A stretch of 64,000 nt of DNA from an uncultured Flavobacteriaceae bacterium. Lineage in GTDB: Bacteria > Bacteroidota > Bacteroidia > Flavobacteriales > Flavobacteriaceae. The stretch is from positions 117,919 to 181,918 of the forward strand of contig CAJQLB010000003.1 in the NCBI GenBank assembly GCA_905479065.1. The letters run 5' to 3'. Under the pieces are notes generated by a model. The model was not told the origin of the DNA, did not search any database, and saw nothing but the letters and a program-made list of their open reading frames with translations. Numbering within the stretch: position 1 is the first letter of the stretch; the number at the start of each line of letters is the position of its first letter. Position numbers and translations under genes: made by a program. Positions 43,379 to 53,207 of the stretch are shown here, piece by piece.

Positions 43379-44755
43379 TTATAAATGTATGACTTCACCA
43401 TAGGCTGCGGCAACTGCTTCCATCACAGCTTCACTCATTGTTGGGTGAGGATGCACCGCTTTTAAGACTTCATGTCCTGTCGTTTCAAGTTTTCTTCCTA
43501 AAACAGCTTCAGCAATCATATCAGTGACTCCAGCACCTATCATATGACAACCTAACCATTCTCCATATTTGGCGTCAAATATGACTTTTACAAAGCCCTC
43601 TTTGTGTCCTCCAGCACTCGCTTTTCCCGACGCGGAAAAAGGAAAGTTTCCTACTTTAATGTCAAATCCTTGCTCTTTTGCTTGAGCTTCTGTTAACCCA
43701 ACACTCGCAATTTCTGGTGAGCAATATGTACAACCAGGAATATTTCCATAATCTAATGCTTCAACATGTTGCCCAGCAATTTTCTCAACACACAAAATAC
43801 CTTCAGCTGACGCAACGTGGGCTAGGGCTTGTCCTGGAGTAACATCACCGATAGCATAATAACCGGGGATATTAGTTTGATAGTAATCGTTGACTAAGAT
43901 TTTATCTCTGTCAGTGACAATACCAACATCTTCAAGACCAATATTTTCGATATTAGTTTTAATCCCAACAGCTGAGAGTACAATATCAGCTTCAAGAATT
44001 TCATCACCCTTTTTTGTTTTTATAGTCGCTTTTACACCTTTACCTGAAGTATCAACACTAGTTACTTCAGCAGATGTCATAATTTTAATACCACTTTTCT
44101 TAAAAGAGCGTTCTAATTGTTTTGAAACATCAGCATCTTCAACAGGAACAATTTTCGGTAAATATTCAACAATTGTTACTTCAGTTCCCATTGAGTTGTA
44201 GAAATAGGCAAACTCAACTCCGATAGCTCCAGAACCAACCACGATCATTTTTTTGGGTTGTTTAGTGAGTGTCATGGCTTCTCTGTAACCAATAACTTTT
44301 TTACCGTCTTGTGGTAAACTAGGCAACTCACGAGAACGTGCCCCTGTGGCAATGATGATGTGATTTGCACTATACTCGGACCCATCAACATCAATCTTTT
44401 TTCCTGATTTGATTTTTCCGTAACCGTTAATGACTGTGATTTTGTTTTTTTTCATTAAAAACTGAACACCTTTACTCATGCCATCTGCAACCCCACGACT
44501 ACGTTTAACAACAGCATCGAAGTCTTTATCGGCATTTTCAACAGAAAGACCATAGTCTCCAGCATGTTTCAAATACTCAAAAACTTGTGCCGATTTCAGT
44601 AAAGCTTTAGTCGGTATGCACCCCCAGTTTAGGCACACGCCTCCCAGGTTTTCTTTTTCTATAATGGCTGTATTAAATCCTAATTGAGAGGCTCTTATAG
44701 CGGTTACGTAACCTCCAGGTCCACTACCTAAAACAATGACATCAAATTTATTCAT
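43379..44755 (-). CDS. lpdA: Dihydrolipoyl dehydrogenase (E3), second copy
   Basis: This 458-aa FAD/NAD disulfide oxidoreductase has GSGPGGYVTAIRASQLG for FAD, redox pair Cys41/Cys46 in GGVCLNWGCIPTK, NAD-binding GSGAIGVEFA, YAIGDVTPGQALAHVASAEG, and the C-terminal HPHPTMSEA catalytic His-Glu pair. The CLNWGCIPTK form resembles E3 subunits of pyruvate dehydrogenase, and differs from the first copy at 25785-27185 (about a third to a half identity by eye). No E1 or E2 gene is adjacent. Two E3 genes suggest separate partners for the pyruvate, 2-oxoglutarate or branched-chain complexes; the assignment is inference. Confidence 0.94.
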   Translation of the reverse strand: MNKFDVIVLGSGPGGYVTAIRASQLGFNTAIIEKENLGGVCLNWGCIPTKALLKSAQVFEYLKHAGDYGLSVENADKDFDAVVKRSRGVADGMSKGVQFLMKKNKITVINGYGKIKSGKKIDVDGSEYSANHIIIATGARSRELPSLPQDGKKVIGYREAMTLTKQPKKMIVVGSGAIGVEFAYFYNSMGTEVTIVEYLPKIVPVEDADVSKQLERSFKKSGIKIMTSAEVTSVDTSGKGVKATIKTKKGDEILEADIVLSAVGIKTNIENIGLEDVGIVTDRDKILVNDYYQTNIPGYYAIGDVTPGQALAHVASAEGILCVEKIAGQHVEALDYGNIPGCTYCSPEIASVGLTEAQAKEQGFDIKVGNFPFSASGKASAGGHKEGFVKVIFDAKYGEWLGCHMIGAGVTDMIAEAVLGRKLETTGHEVLKAVHPHPTMSEAVMEAVAAAYGEVIHL

Positions 44756-44855
44756 GAGATTTTTATTAGTCGATTTTCAAGCTTCAAATTTACAAAACCA
44801 AAATGGAATAAATACATTGAAATTGATAAATTAAAGCATATTCTGATACATCAAA

Positions 44856-45341
44856 TTATTGTTGTTTATTCATTGAAACAAACTTTAAAGCTGCTCCATT
44901 TATACAGTGACGCTTACCTGTTGTTTTCTTTGGCCCGTCATCAAATACATGTCCTAAATGCCCACCACAATTAGAACAATGTTCTTCAGTTCTTGCATAA
45001 CCTATATTATAATCTACTGAATAACTTACGTTATTTGGGATTGCTCTGTCAAAGCTTGGCCATCCTGAACCAGAGTCAAATTTATCATCACTTTTAAATA
45101 AGGGAGTGTCACATCCAGCACATAAATAAATGCCTTCACTGTAATTTTTATCTAACGGGCTTGAAAATGCACGCTCGGTTCCGGCCTGTCTTAGGACATA
45201 ATACTCCAGTTCATTTAATTGAGCTTTCCATTGATCATTCGTTTTTATGATAGAAAATACTTCCTTGGAATCGTTTTTTTGCGCCGTACCGTTGCAACTT
45301 AACAATAGGAGGGCAATTAGGGTAATTAAAGTGTTTTTCAT
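44856..45341 (-). CDS. msrB: Lipoprotein peptide-methionine (R)-S-oxide reductase
   Basis: This 161-aa MsrB reduces the R-sulfoxide of protein-bound methionine. Catalytic Cys146 lies in RHCINGAALKF, and structural zinc is held by Cys74/Cys77 and Cys122/Cys125 (CAGC, CSNC). The substrate-binding GSGWPSF motif and HVFDDGP are present. Unlike cytosolic MsrB it carries a signal peptide with lipobox LLSC (Cys16), so it should be anchored in the envelope, where it would repair oxidised exported proteins. No second Cys fitting a standard recycling position is obvious. The ATG at 45341 is chosen because it starts the lipoprotein signal; the longer frame begins at a TTG. Confidence 0.94.
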   Translation of the reverse strand: MKNTLITLIALLLLSCNGTAQKNDSKEVFSIIKTNDQWKAQLNELEYYVLRQAGTERAFSSPLDKNYSEGIYLCAGCDTPLFKSDDKFDSGSGWPSFDRAIPNNVSYSVDYNIGYARTEEHCSNCGGHLGHVFDDGPKKTTGKRHCINGAALKFVSMNKQQ

Positions 45342-45462
45342 AGGTGAATTTTTCTCAAAAATTTTATCATTTTTATTCTGCAATAAAATTTTTAAATGTT
45401 CTTTATGACAAAATTAATAATTACTTTTAAATAAATTAATTTAATAAAACACAAAACACTTA

Positions 45463-46278
45463 ATGAATGTTAAATTACCCTTTATACTGATTGCTATTTC
45501 GGTACTAATGATTGGTTGTGCGACTAACCCATTTACTGGAAAAAAAACCATGGCTTTTGTTTCTAATGCCAGTTTATTTCCATCTGCATTTTTACAATAC
45601 GACCAATTCTTAAAAGAGCATGATGTGATTGTTAATACTGCCAATTCAAAAATGATTCGTCGCGTTGGTAAACGTATTTCAAGTGCTGCAGAGAAGTGGT
45701 TAAATGCAAATGGTTATCAAGATTATTTAAAAGATTACAGGTGGGAGTATAATTTAGTAAATGATACTTTAATAAATGCTTGGTGTATGCCTGGCGGTAA
45801 AATTGTATTTTACTCAGGAATTTTAGAAATAGCTAAAAATGAAAATGGAATAGCAACAATCATGGGGCATGAAGTTGCACATGCGTTAGCCAATCATGGT
45901 CAGCAGCGTATGAGTGCAGCTTATATTCAGTCTGGATTAGCAATGGCAGGAAACGTCGCCATCAATGACGAATCTTCTCGAAGTGTATTTAATCAATCGT
46001 TTGGTATTGTGACATCTGTGGGTGGGATGTTACCATTTAGCCGAAGCCATGAATCCCAAGCAGATGAAATAGGACTGCTTATTATGGCTGTGGCGGGTTA
46101 TGATCCCTCTGAAGCTCCTGAACTATGGAAACGAATGAAATCCTCAAAAATAGGTGAAGCTCCCCCTGAATTTTTAAGTACACATCCTTCAAATGATACA
46201 CGAATAGATAATCTTACGAAAGGTATTCAAAAAGCAAAGAATGAGGCAAAGAAATTTGGAATAACTAGTTTTGATTAA
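45463..46278 (+). CDS. M48-family zinc metalloprotease lipoprotein
   Basis: This 271-aa protein has a lipoprotein signal ending in IGCA (Cys19) and the conserved NPFTGKKT segment right after it. The zinc protease core is MGHEVAHALANHGQQR (HExxH, about residues 136-151), with the third ligand Glu in SRSHESQADEIGL. The final STHPSNDTRIDNL is typical of the BepA/LoiP-like branch of family M48. Such periplasm-facing enzymes degrade misassembled outer-membrane proteins. It is likely anchored to the outer membrane. It is followed by a UMF1-type transporter gene after 68 nt on the same strand. Confidence 0.93.
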   Translation: MNVKLPFILIAISVLMIGCATNPFTGKKTMAFVSNASLFPSAFLQYDQFLKEHDVIVNTANSKMIRRVGKRISSAAEKWLNANGYQDYLKDYRWEYNLVNDTLINAWCMPGGKIVFYSGILEIAKNENGIATIMGHEVAHALANHGQQRMSAAYIQSGLAMAGNVAINDESSRSVFNQSFGIVTSVGGMLPFSRSHESQADEIGLLIMAVAGYDPSEAPELWKRMKSSKIGEAPPEFLSTHPSNDTRIDNLTKGIQKAKNEAKKFGITSFD

Positions 46279-46346
46279 GAAAAACATGTCAGTAACAAAT
46301 AAATGACTAATTTGGAACTCGACCAATTTTTAGGCACCGCGAAATT

Positions 46347-47660
46347 ATGACATTAATAAAAAAAGGAAACAAAGGCTTACTTAATGCATGGGCATTTTAT
46401 GATTGGGCAAATTCTGTATATTCATTGGTGATTAGTACAGCTGTGTTTCCAATTTACTACAGTACGCTCACGTCAAGTTTTTCAGATGTAAATGGAGATA
46501 TTTCATTTTTAGGGGTTCTATGGAATCCGACAACACTTTATGATTACACCTTGTCTTTTTCTTTTTTAATTGTTGCCTTTATTTCACCAATACTCTCTGG
46601 AATTGCCGATTATGTTGGTAATAAATTAAAGTTTTTAAAATTCTTTTGCGTTTTGGGTTCAATCTCAGTAATGTGTTTATTTTTCTTCAAAGACGAATCC
46701 ACTCTCTGGGTGGCTTTGCTATTTACAACTACAGCAAGCGTTGGTTTCTGGGGAAGTATTGTGTTTTACAATGCCTACTTACCTGAAATCGCGTATCCTG
46801 AACAACAAGACAACGTCAGCGCAAAAGGTTTTATCTACGGATATACGGGATCAATTATTCTCATGATTATAAGTTTGATTTTGATAGAAACAAGTGTTTT
46901 TGGTTTGCTAGATAAGGCATATGGTTCAAGAATCACTTTTGTGTTGGTAGGATTATGGTGGTTGGGGTTCGCTCAAATTGCATACCGACGCTTACCGAAC
47001 AACGTCTACAATCACAAGCCTAAAAAAGATTACATATGGAGAGGTTTTCGTGAATTGAAAAAGGTGTTTCATGAGCTTGTTAGGTATGAGCAGCTCAAAA
47101 GATTTTTGATATCTTTTTTTCTTTTTAGTGTGGGAGTTCAAACGATTGTTTTGATGGCAGGTATTTTTGGAAGTGAGGAGTTGGGTTTACCATCGTTTAA
47201 TTTAATATTAACGATCATGTTAGTTCAAATTGTTGCAATAGTTGGTGCGTTTGTTTTTTCAAGACTGTCCAATAAATTAGGCAATATCACAACTTTGAAA
47301 TTAACACTCGTTATATGGGCTGTGGTTTGTTTTATTGCTTTTAGTTTAGACAAAAATCAAGAGAATATTGATATTTATTTTTACATCTTAGGTGGTGTTC
47401 TTGGTTTTGTCTTAGGAGCGACACAATCACTAGCACGTTCTACCTATTCTAAGCTATTACCAGATACGGAAGATCATGCTACCTACTTTAGCTTTTATGA
47501 TGTCACAGAAAAAACGGCCATTGTTTTAGGAATGTTTGTATTTGGCTTTTTAGTAGCCATTACTAATTCGATGCAATGGTCAGTATTATTTTTAGCAATA
47601 TTCTTTTTCTTAGCCTTGTTAGTATTATTTACAATCAAAGGAAATAAATTTGTTAGATAA
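46347..47660 (+). CDS. UMF1-type MFS transporter
   Basis: This 437-aa integral membrane protein has about 12 helices. The N-terminal NAWAFYDWANSVYSLVISTAVFPIYY is a near-diagnostic opening of the UMF1 (Atg22-related) branch of the major facilitator superfamily, whose eukaryotic members export amino acids from vacuoles. Later motifs include GFWGSIVFYNAYLPEIA and GATQSLARSTYSKLLP, also typical. The bacterial substrate is unknown. It follows the M48 protease on the same strand with a 68-nt gap and converges on the head-GIN lipoprotein gene. There is no evidence for a functional link with either. Confidence 0.87.
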   Translation: MTLIKKGNKGLLNAWAFYDWANSVYSLVISTAVFPIYYSTLTSSFSDVNGDISFLGVLWNPTTLYDYTLSFSFLIVAFISPILSGIADYVGNKLKFLKFFCVLGSISVMCLFFFKDESTLWVALLFTTTASVGFWGSIVFYNAYLPEIAYPEQQDNVSAKGFIYGYTGSIILMIISLILIETSVFGLLDKAYGSRITFVLVGLWWLGFAQIAYRRLPNNVYNHKPKKDYIWRGFRELKKVFHELVRYEQLKRFLISFFLFSVGVQTIVLMAGIFGSEELGLPSFNLILTIMLVQIVAIVGAFVFSRLSNKLGNITTLKLTLVIWAVVCFIAFSLDKNQENIDIYFYILGGVLGFVLGATQSLARSTYSKLLPDTEDHATYFSFYDVTEKTAIVLGMFVFGFLVAITNSMQWSVLFLAIFFFLALLVLFTIKGNKFVR

Positions 47661-47681
47661 CAGAGGATAAAACAGCTTGAA

Positions 47682-48410
47682 TTAATTGAAAATGTTTCCT
47701 GAACCCGATACTTTTGAATCTTTTTCAATTGGATTCCCTTTATATTGAATATCTCCTGATCCTGACACCCTAGCTTTTAAGGTTTCGTTGCTCACAACCT
47801 CAATATCTCCTGAGCCAGCCACTGATACCACAGCATGATTGGTTTCTAAATTAAAACTATGAATGTCTCCCGATCCTGCTAAATTAGCACTTAAATTATT
47901 CGTAGTTCCCTTCAACGTAATGTTACCCGAACCTGCCAAGCTTATATTCATATTTGCGGTGTCAATATCTAAACTAATATCACCTGAACCCGCTAAAGAG
48001 ACATCAAGATTTGATGTAATTAATTTACCATCATTCCATAAATCGCCCGACCCTGCCAAAGAGATTTTATCCAAACTATTGTTACACGGAATGATAACTT
48101 TTAGGGCCATGCCAGAGCTTGAGATTAAACTCTTGTTTTTTTCAATCTTTACAATAAGATTTTCGTTTTTAATTTCAGTAATGACATATTTTAATAGATT
48201 AGATTCTCCTTCAATTTCAATATGACCAACAGCATCAGGAACCACAATAAAGTTGATAGCTCCTGCACATGATATACTGTTATAAGTTCCAATATCTCTG
48301 ATTTCTGAAATTAAGTCACCATTGCCATTAATCTTGTCGTTTTGATACCACGCAGTATTTAAACAAGAACTCAATAAAAAAAATCCAACAAATACACTTA
48401 GCTTGATCAT
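47682..48410 (-). CDS. Head-GIN-domain (DUF2807) lipoprotein
   Basis: This 242-aa lipoprotein has lipobox SSC (Cys16) and a DUF2807/head-GIN domain, an auto-transporter-like right-handed beta-solenoid. The second half carries at least seven copies of an SLAGSGDI-type turn (AGSGD, AGSGN, SGSGD) spaced about 16-20 residues, each a corner of the solenoid. The first half (EIRDIGTYNSISCAGAINFIVVPD) is the typical head region. Family members are secreted or anchored surface proteins of unknown function, frequent in Bacteroidota. The DNA encoding the repeats is also internally similar. It converges on the transporter gene. Confidence 0.9.
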   Translation of the reverse strand: MIKLSVFVGFFLLSSCLNTAWYQNDKINGNGDLISEIRDIGTYNSISCAGAINFIVVPDAVGHIEIEGESNLLKYVITEIKNENLIVKIEKNKSLISSSGMALKVIIPCNNSLDKISLAGSGDLWNDGKLITSNLDVSLAGSGDISLDIDTANMNISLAGSGNITLKGTTNNLSANLAGSGDIHSFNLETNHAVVSVAGSGDIEVVSNETLKARVSGSGDIQYKGNPIEKDSKVSGSGNIFN

Positions 48411-48699
48411 GACAATATTTTTAATTACAATTGGGATTTTTTTAGTTTACTTTAACTGATACCAATACCCCTTCATTAAGTTTAGTTGTAAGACGTGCCA
48501 AATGATATATTGTTACAAAGATTTAATCTACTTGTTTTTTTAACTGAAAATTAATCATGTTGGCACAACAATTGGACTAATGTTTATATGAATAGCTGTT
48601 TACGTGTTTAAAAAATCATTTTAAGGGTAAAAAGCTGGATTAAAAGAAAATAAAAGAAAATATAAATCTGTTTAAATGACAGAATGACTTATAACTTAT

Positions 48700-51150
48700 A
48701 TGGCAAAATCAAAATTTACAACTCTTGACAATTTGTCATTTCAAGAATTTGATGAAAATTCTGAATTGATACCACTAATGACGACTGAAGACGAGAAAGA
48801 AATTAACTCTGAATCACTTCCTGAGACATTACCCATACTTTCATTAAGAAATACTGTTTTATTTCCTGGTGTTGTCATTCCTATTACAGCAGGGCGTGAC
48901 AAATCGATCAAGCTCATTGATGATGCGAATAAAGGAACTAAGGTTATTGGGGTTGTCTCGCAAAAGGATGAAACGGTTGAAGACCCCAGAGCCAAGGATA
49001 TTAATGACACTGGCACTGTGGCGAGAATATTAAAAGTATTAAAAATGCCTGACGGCAACACAACGGTTATCATTCAAGGGAAAAAAAGATTTCAAATAAC
49101 TGAGGTGATAAGCGAAGAACCATACATAAATGCGCTTATAAGCGAAGTAGCTGAAAGCACTCCTATTAAAAACAGAAAGGAGTTTTCAGCAATTATTGAT
49201 TCGATTAAAGATTTAGCTCTTCAAATCATCAAACAAAGTCCAAATATTCCAAGTGAGGCATCTTTCGCTATTAATAATATTGAGAGTAACTCATTTTTAG
49301 TAAATTTTGTTTCCTCTAACATGAATCTGTCCGTTGATGAAAAACAAAAACTACTCGAAACAAATGATTTACAAGAGCGAGCACTTGAAACATTAAAGTA
49401 CATGAATGTTGAGTTTCAAAAACTGGAACTTAAAAATGACATTCAATCAAAAGTGCAAAATGATATGAGTCAGCAGCAAAGAGAATATTTTCTTCATCAG
49501 CAAATGAAAACTATTCAAGAAGAGCTTGGAGGCGTGAGTTATGAAGAAGAAATTGATGAAATGAAACAACGCGCTAAATCCAAAAAATGGGATAAAAAGA
49601 TAAAAGAGCACTTTCATAAAGAATTGTCTAAAATGCAAAGAATGAATCCTCAAGTGTCTGAATATTCGATACAGAGAAATTATTTGGACCTCTTTTTAGA
49701 CTTACCATGGAATGAATTTAGTAATGATAAATTTGACTTAAAAAGAGCAAAGAGAATTTTAGATCGTGACCATTTTGGACTAGATGATGTCAAGAGAAGA
49801 ATTATTGAATACTTGGCCGTTTTAAAATTGCGAAATGACATGAAATCACCAATTTTATGTTTGTATGGCCCTCCGGGCGTTGGTAAGACTTCCTTGGGGA
49901 AATCTATTGCTGAAGCGCTAGGGCGAGAATACATTCGAATGTCTTTAGGTGGTTTGCGAGACGAAGCAGAAATTAGAGGTCATCGAAAAACCTACATTGG
50001 TGCAATGCCAGGCCGTATTTTACAAAACTTAAAAAAAGCAGGAACCTCAAATCCAGTATTTGTTCTTGATGAAATTGATAAATTATCAAACTCACACCAG
50101 GGTGACCCATCTTCTGCAATGTTGGAGGTGTTAGATCCAGAGCAAAATTCTGAATTTTATGACAATTTTCTAGAAATGGGTTTTGATTTGTCTAAAGTGA
50201 TGTTTATTGCGACCTCAAACAGTTTAGCATCTATTCAACCAGCATTACGAGACAGAATGGAAATTATTAATGTTACAGGTTACACCATAGAGGAGAAAGT
50301 TGAGATTGGAAAAAGACATTTATTGCCGAAACAATTAAAAGAACATGGGCTCAATAAAGACCATCTGAAAATTGGAAAGCCACAACTTGAAAAAATTGTT
50401 GAAGGTTACACGAGAGAATCGGGTGTTCGTGGTTTGGAAAAGCAATTGGCAAAAATGGTGCGTCATGCAGCAAAAAATATTGCCATGGAAGAAAATTACA
50501 ATATAAAAGCCACTAACAACGATATCATTGAAGTTTTAGGTGGTCCTAAGCTTGAGCGCGATAAATATGAAAACAATGAGGTAGCAGGGGTAGTGACTGG
50601 ATTGGCTTGGACAAGTGTTGGAGGTGATATTTTATTTATTGAATCTATATTATCAAAGGGAAAAGGAACCATGACTATTACAGGTAATTTAGGTAAAGTA
50701 ATGAAGGAGTCTGCAACAATAGCGATGGAATATATCAAAGCAAATGCAGATAAATTTGATATAAATATAGACGTTTTTGACACATATAACGTGCATATTC
50801 ATGTTCCGGAAGGAGCAACGCCAAAAGATGGACCAAGTGCAGGTGTAACCATGTTAACATCATTGGTCTCACTATTTACGCAATGTAAAGTTAAAAAGAG
50901 TCTAGCGATGACTGGGGAAATAACTCTTCGAGGTAAAGTATTGCCTGTTGGTGGGATAAAAGAGAAGATTTTAGCAGCGAAACGCGCTAAAATCAAAGAA
51001 ATTATCTTGTGTGTTGAAAATGAAAGAGACATCAAAGAAATTAAGGATGAATACCTCAAAGGTCTAACGTTCCATTACGTCTCAGATATGAGTGAGGTGG
51101 TTAGTTTAGCAATAACCTCTCAGTCTGTGAAAAATGCAAAAATATTGTAA
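48700..51150 (+). CDS. lon: ATP-dependent Lon protease
   Basis: This 816-aa cytosolic AAA+ protease has an N-terminal substrate-binding LON domain (about 40-240, from [18 protein letters not shown]). A central AAA+ domain has Walker [22 protein letters not shown] as Walker B, and LDPEQN. The C-terminal Ser-Lys protease domain has Ser713 in [10 protein letters not shown] and Lys756 in [13 protein letters not shown], the 43-residue spacing seen in Escherichia coli Lon. Lon removes misfolded and regulatory proteins. It is monocistronic, with about 290 nt of non-coding sequence before it and 157 nt after it. Confidence 0.97.
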   Translation: MAKSKFTTLDNLSFQEFDENSELIPLMTTEDEKEINSESLPETLPILSLRNTVLFPGVVIPITAGRDKSIKLIDDANKGTKVIGVVSQKDETVEDPRAKDINDTGTVARILKVLKMPDGNTTVIIQGKKRFQITEVISEEPYINALISEVAESTPIKNRKEFSAIIDSIKDLALQIIKQSPNIPSEASFAINNIESNSFLVNFVSSNMNLSVDEKQKLLETNDLQERALETLKYMNVEFQKLELKNDIQSKVQNDMSQQQREYFLHQQMKTIQEELGGVSYEEEIDEMKQRAKSKKWDKKIKEHFHKELSKMQRMNPQVSEYSIQRNYLDLFLDLPWNEFSNDKFDLKRAKRILDRDHFGLDDVKRRIIEYLAVLKLRNDMKSPILCLYGPPGVGKTSLGKSIAEALGREYIRMSLGGLRDEAEIRGHRKTYIGAMPGRILQNLKKAGTSNPVFVLDEIDKLSNSHQGDPSSAMLEVLDPEQNSEFYDNFLEMGFDLSKVMFIATSNSLASIQPALRDRMEIINVTGYTIEEKVEIGKRHLLPKQLKEHGLNKDHLKIGKPQLEKIVEGYTRESGVRGLEKQLAKMVRHAAKNIAMEENYNIKATNNDIIEVLGGPKLERDKYENNEVAGVVTGLAWTSVGGDILFIESILSKGKGTMTITGNLGKVMKESATIAMEYIKANADKFDINIDVFDTYNVHIHVPEGATPKDGPSAGVTMLTSLVSLFTQCKVKKSLAMTGEITLRGKVLPVGGIKEKILAAKRAKIKEIILCVENERDIKEIKDEYLKGLTFHYVSDMSEVVSLAITSQSVKNAKIL

Positions 51151-51307
51151 CAAAACTGAAAATAAATTTCATGATTTGTAATAATCTAAAAATAAAAAAT
51201 CAATGTTATCGTTTTAAGATAGATTTAATTACATTGCTTTTTTGAACTTCAATGAAGTACTTAAGGTTGTTTTAAATTAAATCTAACACAATTTTGATGA
51301 TAATGGC

Positions 51308-52327
51308 ATGAAAAAAACGATTGTTATTTTTTTGATCTGTGCATGTCACGAAATATCCTTTTCACAATTAGGCGGCGAGGCGACCTACCAATTTTTAAAT
51401 TTAATATCCTCTCCGCGACAGGCGGCATTAGGAGGTAAGGTTTTGACAAACGTTGATTATGACGTAACTCAAGGTTTGTATAATCCAGCAGCGATTAATG
51501 TATCCATGGACAATCAACTTGCTCTAAACTATTCAAGTTATTTGGGAGACATTGGTTATGGAACTGCGGCCTACGCTTACACTTGGGACAGAAGGACACA
51601 AACAATTCATGCAGGAGTCACTTACATCAATTATGGGGATTTTGATGGTTATGATGAAAATGGTATATCCACCGGAGCGTTTACAGGGAATGAGACAGCG
51701 ATATCGTTAGGATATTCCCGTCAAATTGGTTATTCAGACTTTTATTTGGGTGGGAATTTAAAATTTATTACATCAAAATTAGAACAATATACTTCCTTCG
51801 GAATGGCTATAGATGTTGGTTTGATTTATATCAATGAGGATCTTGATTTTAACGCAGCATTAGTCATTAGAAATGTGGGAACCCAAATAACCACTTATGC
51901 AGGACTTAACGAGCGGTTACCATTAGAAATTAATTTCGGTTTGTCACAAACGTTACAGCACATGCCGCTACGTTGGCATTTAACGTTTGAGAACTTGCAA
52001 AAATGGCCAATTTCTGCTCCAAATCCAGCTCAAGTGATAACAGATTTAGAAGGAAATGTAACAGAAGATAAAGTAGGTTTTTTATCAAATGTAATTAGAC
52101 ACGCAATTCTAGGTGCAGAATTATTTCCAGATCGAGGATTCAACTTAAGAATTGGATACAATTTTAGAAGAGCAGAGGAATTACGTATTTTAGAACAACG
52201 AAATTTTTCTGGATTGTCTTTTGGGATTGGAATTAAACTTAATAAAATGCGTTTTAGTTACACCCATGCAAGATATTCTAGTGCGTCCAATGCGAGTTTC
52301 TTTGGGCTTCAAATAGATTTACAATAA
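51308..52327 (+). CDS. porQ: Type IX secretion system protein PorQ
   Basis: This 339-aa outer-membrane beta-barrel protein has a signal peptide (1-20, ending SFSQ) and matches PorQ: LGGEATYQFLNLISSPRQAALGG near the N terminus, NPAAINVSMDNQLALNYSSYLGDI, repeated amphipathic strands, and a C terminus FFGLQIDLQ. PorQ with PorZ and PorU/V belongs to the attachment complex that processes type IX cargo and links it to lipopolysaccharide. It is coupled to cmk by a TAATG overlap, an arrangement common in Bacteroidota. This secretion system presumably exports the sorting-domain adhesin at the right edge of the window. Confidence 0.93.
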   Translation: MKKTIVIFLICACHEISFSQLGGEATYQFLNLISSPRQAALGGKVLTNVDYDVTQGLYNPAAINVSMDNQLALNYSSYLGDIGYGTAAYAYTWDRRTQTIHAGVTYINYGDFDGYDENGISTGAFTGNETAISLGYSRQIGYSDFYLGGNLKFITSKLEQYTSFGMAIDVGLIYINEDLDFNAALVIRNVGTQITTYAGLNERLPLEINFGLSQTLQHMPLRWHLTFENLQKWPISAPNPAQVITDLEGNVTEDKVGFLSNVIRHAILGAELFPDRGFNLRIGYNFRRAEELRILEQRNFSGLSFGIGIKLNKMRFSYTHARYSSASNASFFGLQIDLQ

Positions 52328-53040
52328 TGAGAAGAATAACCATAGCAATTGATGGATACTCATCAACGGGTAAAAGTACTATCGCCAAACAAATAGCAAA
52401 AGAGTTAGGATATGTTTATGTTGATTCAGGTGCCATGTACAGAGCCGTAACACTTTATGCCTTAAGGTCAAACTACATTAAGGACAAACAATTAGATGTT
52501 GATGATTTAATTTCAGATTTAAATAAGATTAATTTAAAGTTTATTTTCAACAAAAATCTTGGATACGCAGAGATCTATTTAAATGGGGTCAATGTCGAGC
52601 GTGATATTAGAACCATGGAAGTATCTGAAAATGTTAGTCGCGTATCTGAGACTCCTGAGATAAGACGTCAGTTAGTCCATGAGCAACAAAAGATGAATAA
52701 ACAAGGTGGCATAGTTATGGATGGGCGTGATATAGGAACAGTTGTTTTTCCTCAAGCCGAACTAAAATTATTTATGACTGCTTCATCTGAAATTAGAGCA
52801 AGAAGACGTTTTCAGGAGCTTATTGAGCAAGATCAAAATGTCACCTATGACGATGTGTTGAACAACGTTTTAGAAAGAGATTATATTGATTCAAATAGAA
52901 ATGATTCTCCTTTAATACAAGCAAAAGATGCTGTAATTTTTGATAATTCAACTTTGACATTGGAACAACAATATAAAAAAATCATGGACTTAGTAAAGGC
53001 CAAATTAGGAAGCCAAAACGCCGGTGATAAAATAGATTAA
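52327..53040 (+). CDS. cmk: Cytidylate kinase
   Basis: This 237-aa (d)CMP kinase transfers phosphate from ATP to CMP or dCMP. The P-loop is GYSSTGKSTIAKQ (8-20). The NMP-binding region has YVDSGAMYRAVTLYAL, then the CMP-specific insert with VSETPEIRRQLVHEQQKM and MDGRDIGTVVFP, and the LID with RARRRFQELIEQ. Length fits the bacterial family. It overlaps porQ by one base (TAATG) and is therefore translationally coupled. rpsA follows after 167 nt, the conserved bacterial cmk-rpsA order. Confidence 0.97.
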   Translation: MRRITIAIDGYSSTGKSTIAKQIAKELGYVYVDSGAMYRAVTLYALRSNYIKDKQLDVDDLISDLNKINLKFIFNKNLGYAEIYLNGVNVERDIRTMEVSENVSRVSETPEIRRQLVHEQQKMNKQGGIVMDGRDIGTVVFPQAELKLFMTASSEIRARRRFQELIEQDQNVTYDDVLNNVLERDYIDSNRNDSPLIQAKDAVIFDNSTLTLEQQYKKIMDLVKAKLGSQNAGDKID

Positions 53041-53081
53041 AGTAGATGTTTATATAATTAGGCTTTGTTATTATTAATATG

Positions 53082-53089
53082 TATTTTTG
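53082..53089 (+). promoter_or_regulatory. Candidate -7 box for rpsA
   Basis: TATTTTTG is a perfect -7 match, 118 nt before the rpsA ATG. A TTTG at 53064-53067 lies only 14 nt upstream of the box, shorter than ideal. Confidence 0.4.
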
Positions 53090-53100
53090 CATCCCTTTTT

Positions 53101-53177
53101 AGCAGATTATCAGAAATTAAAAAGGATTAAAAAGTAAAATAATAACACTTCTGTGTGCAACTGCTTAAATTTTCTGA
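53101..53177 (+). promoter_or_regulatory. Possible structured leader of rpsA
   Basis: Two complementary pairs, AGCAG (53101-53105)/CTGCT (53161-53165) and TCAGAAA (53110-53116)/TTTCTGA (53171-53177), cross each other. They could form a pseudoknot or alternative hairpins in the roughly 115-nt leader, a possible site for S1 autoregulation. Confidence 0.25.
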
Positions 53178-53207
53178 AAGCATCCAGAATACAAAATGTA
53201 ATCAGCA

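Noticed and set aside
47750..48080. Clustered short repeats looking like a CRISPR or DNA repeat array
   Set aside because: They encode the AGSGD turns of the head-GIN solenoid; spacing and sequence vary and there are no unique spacers.
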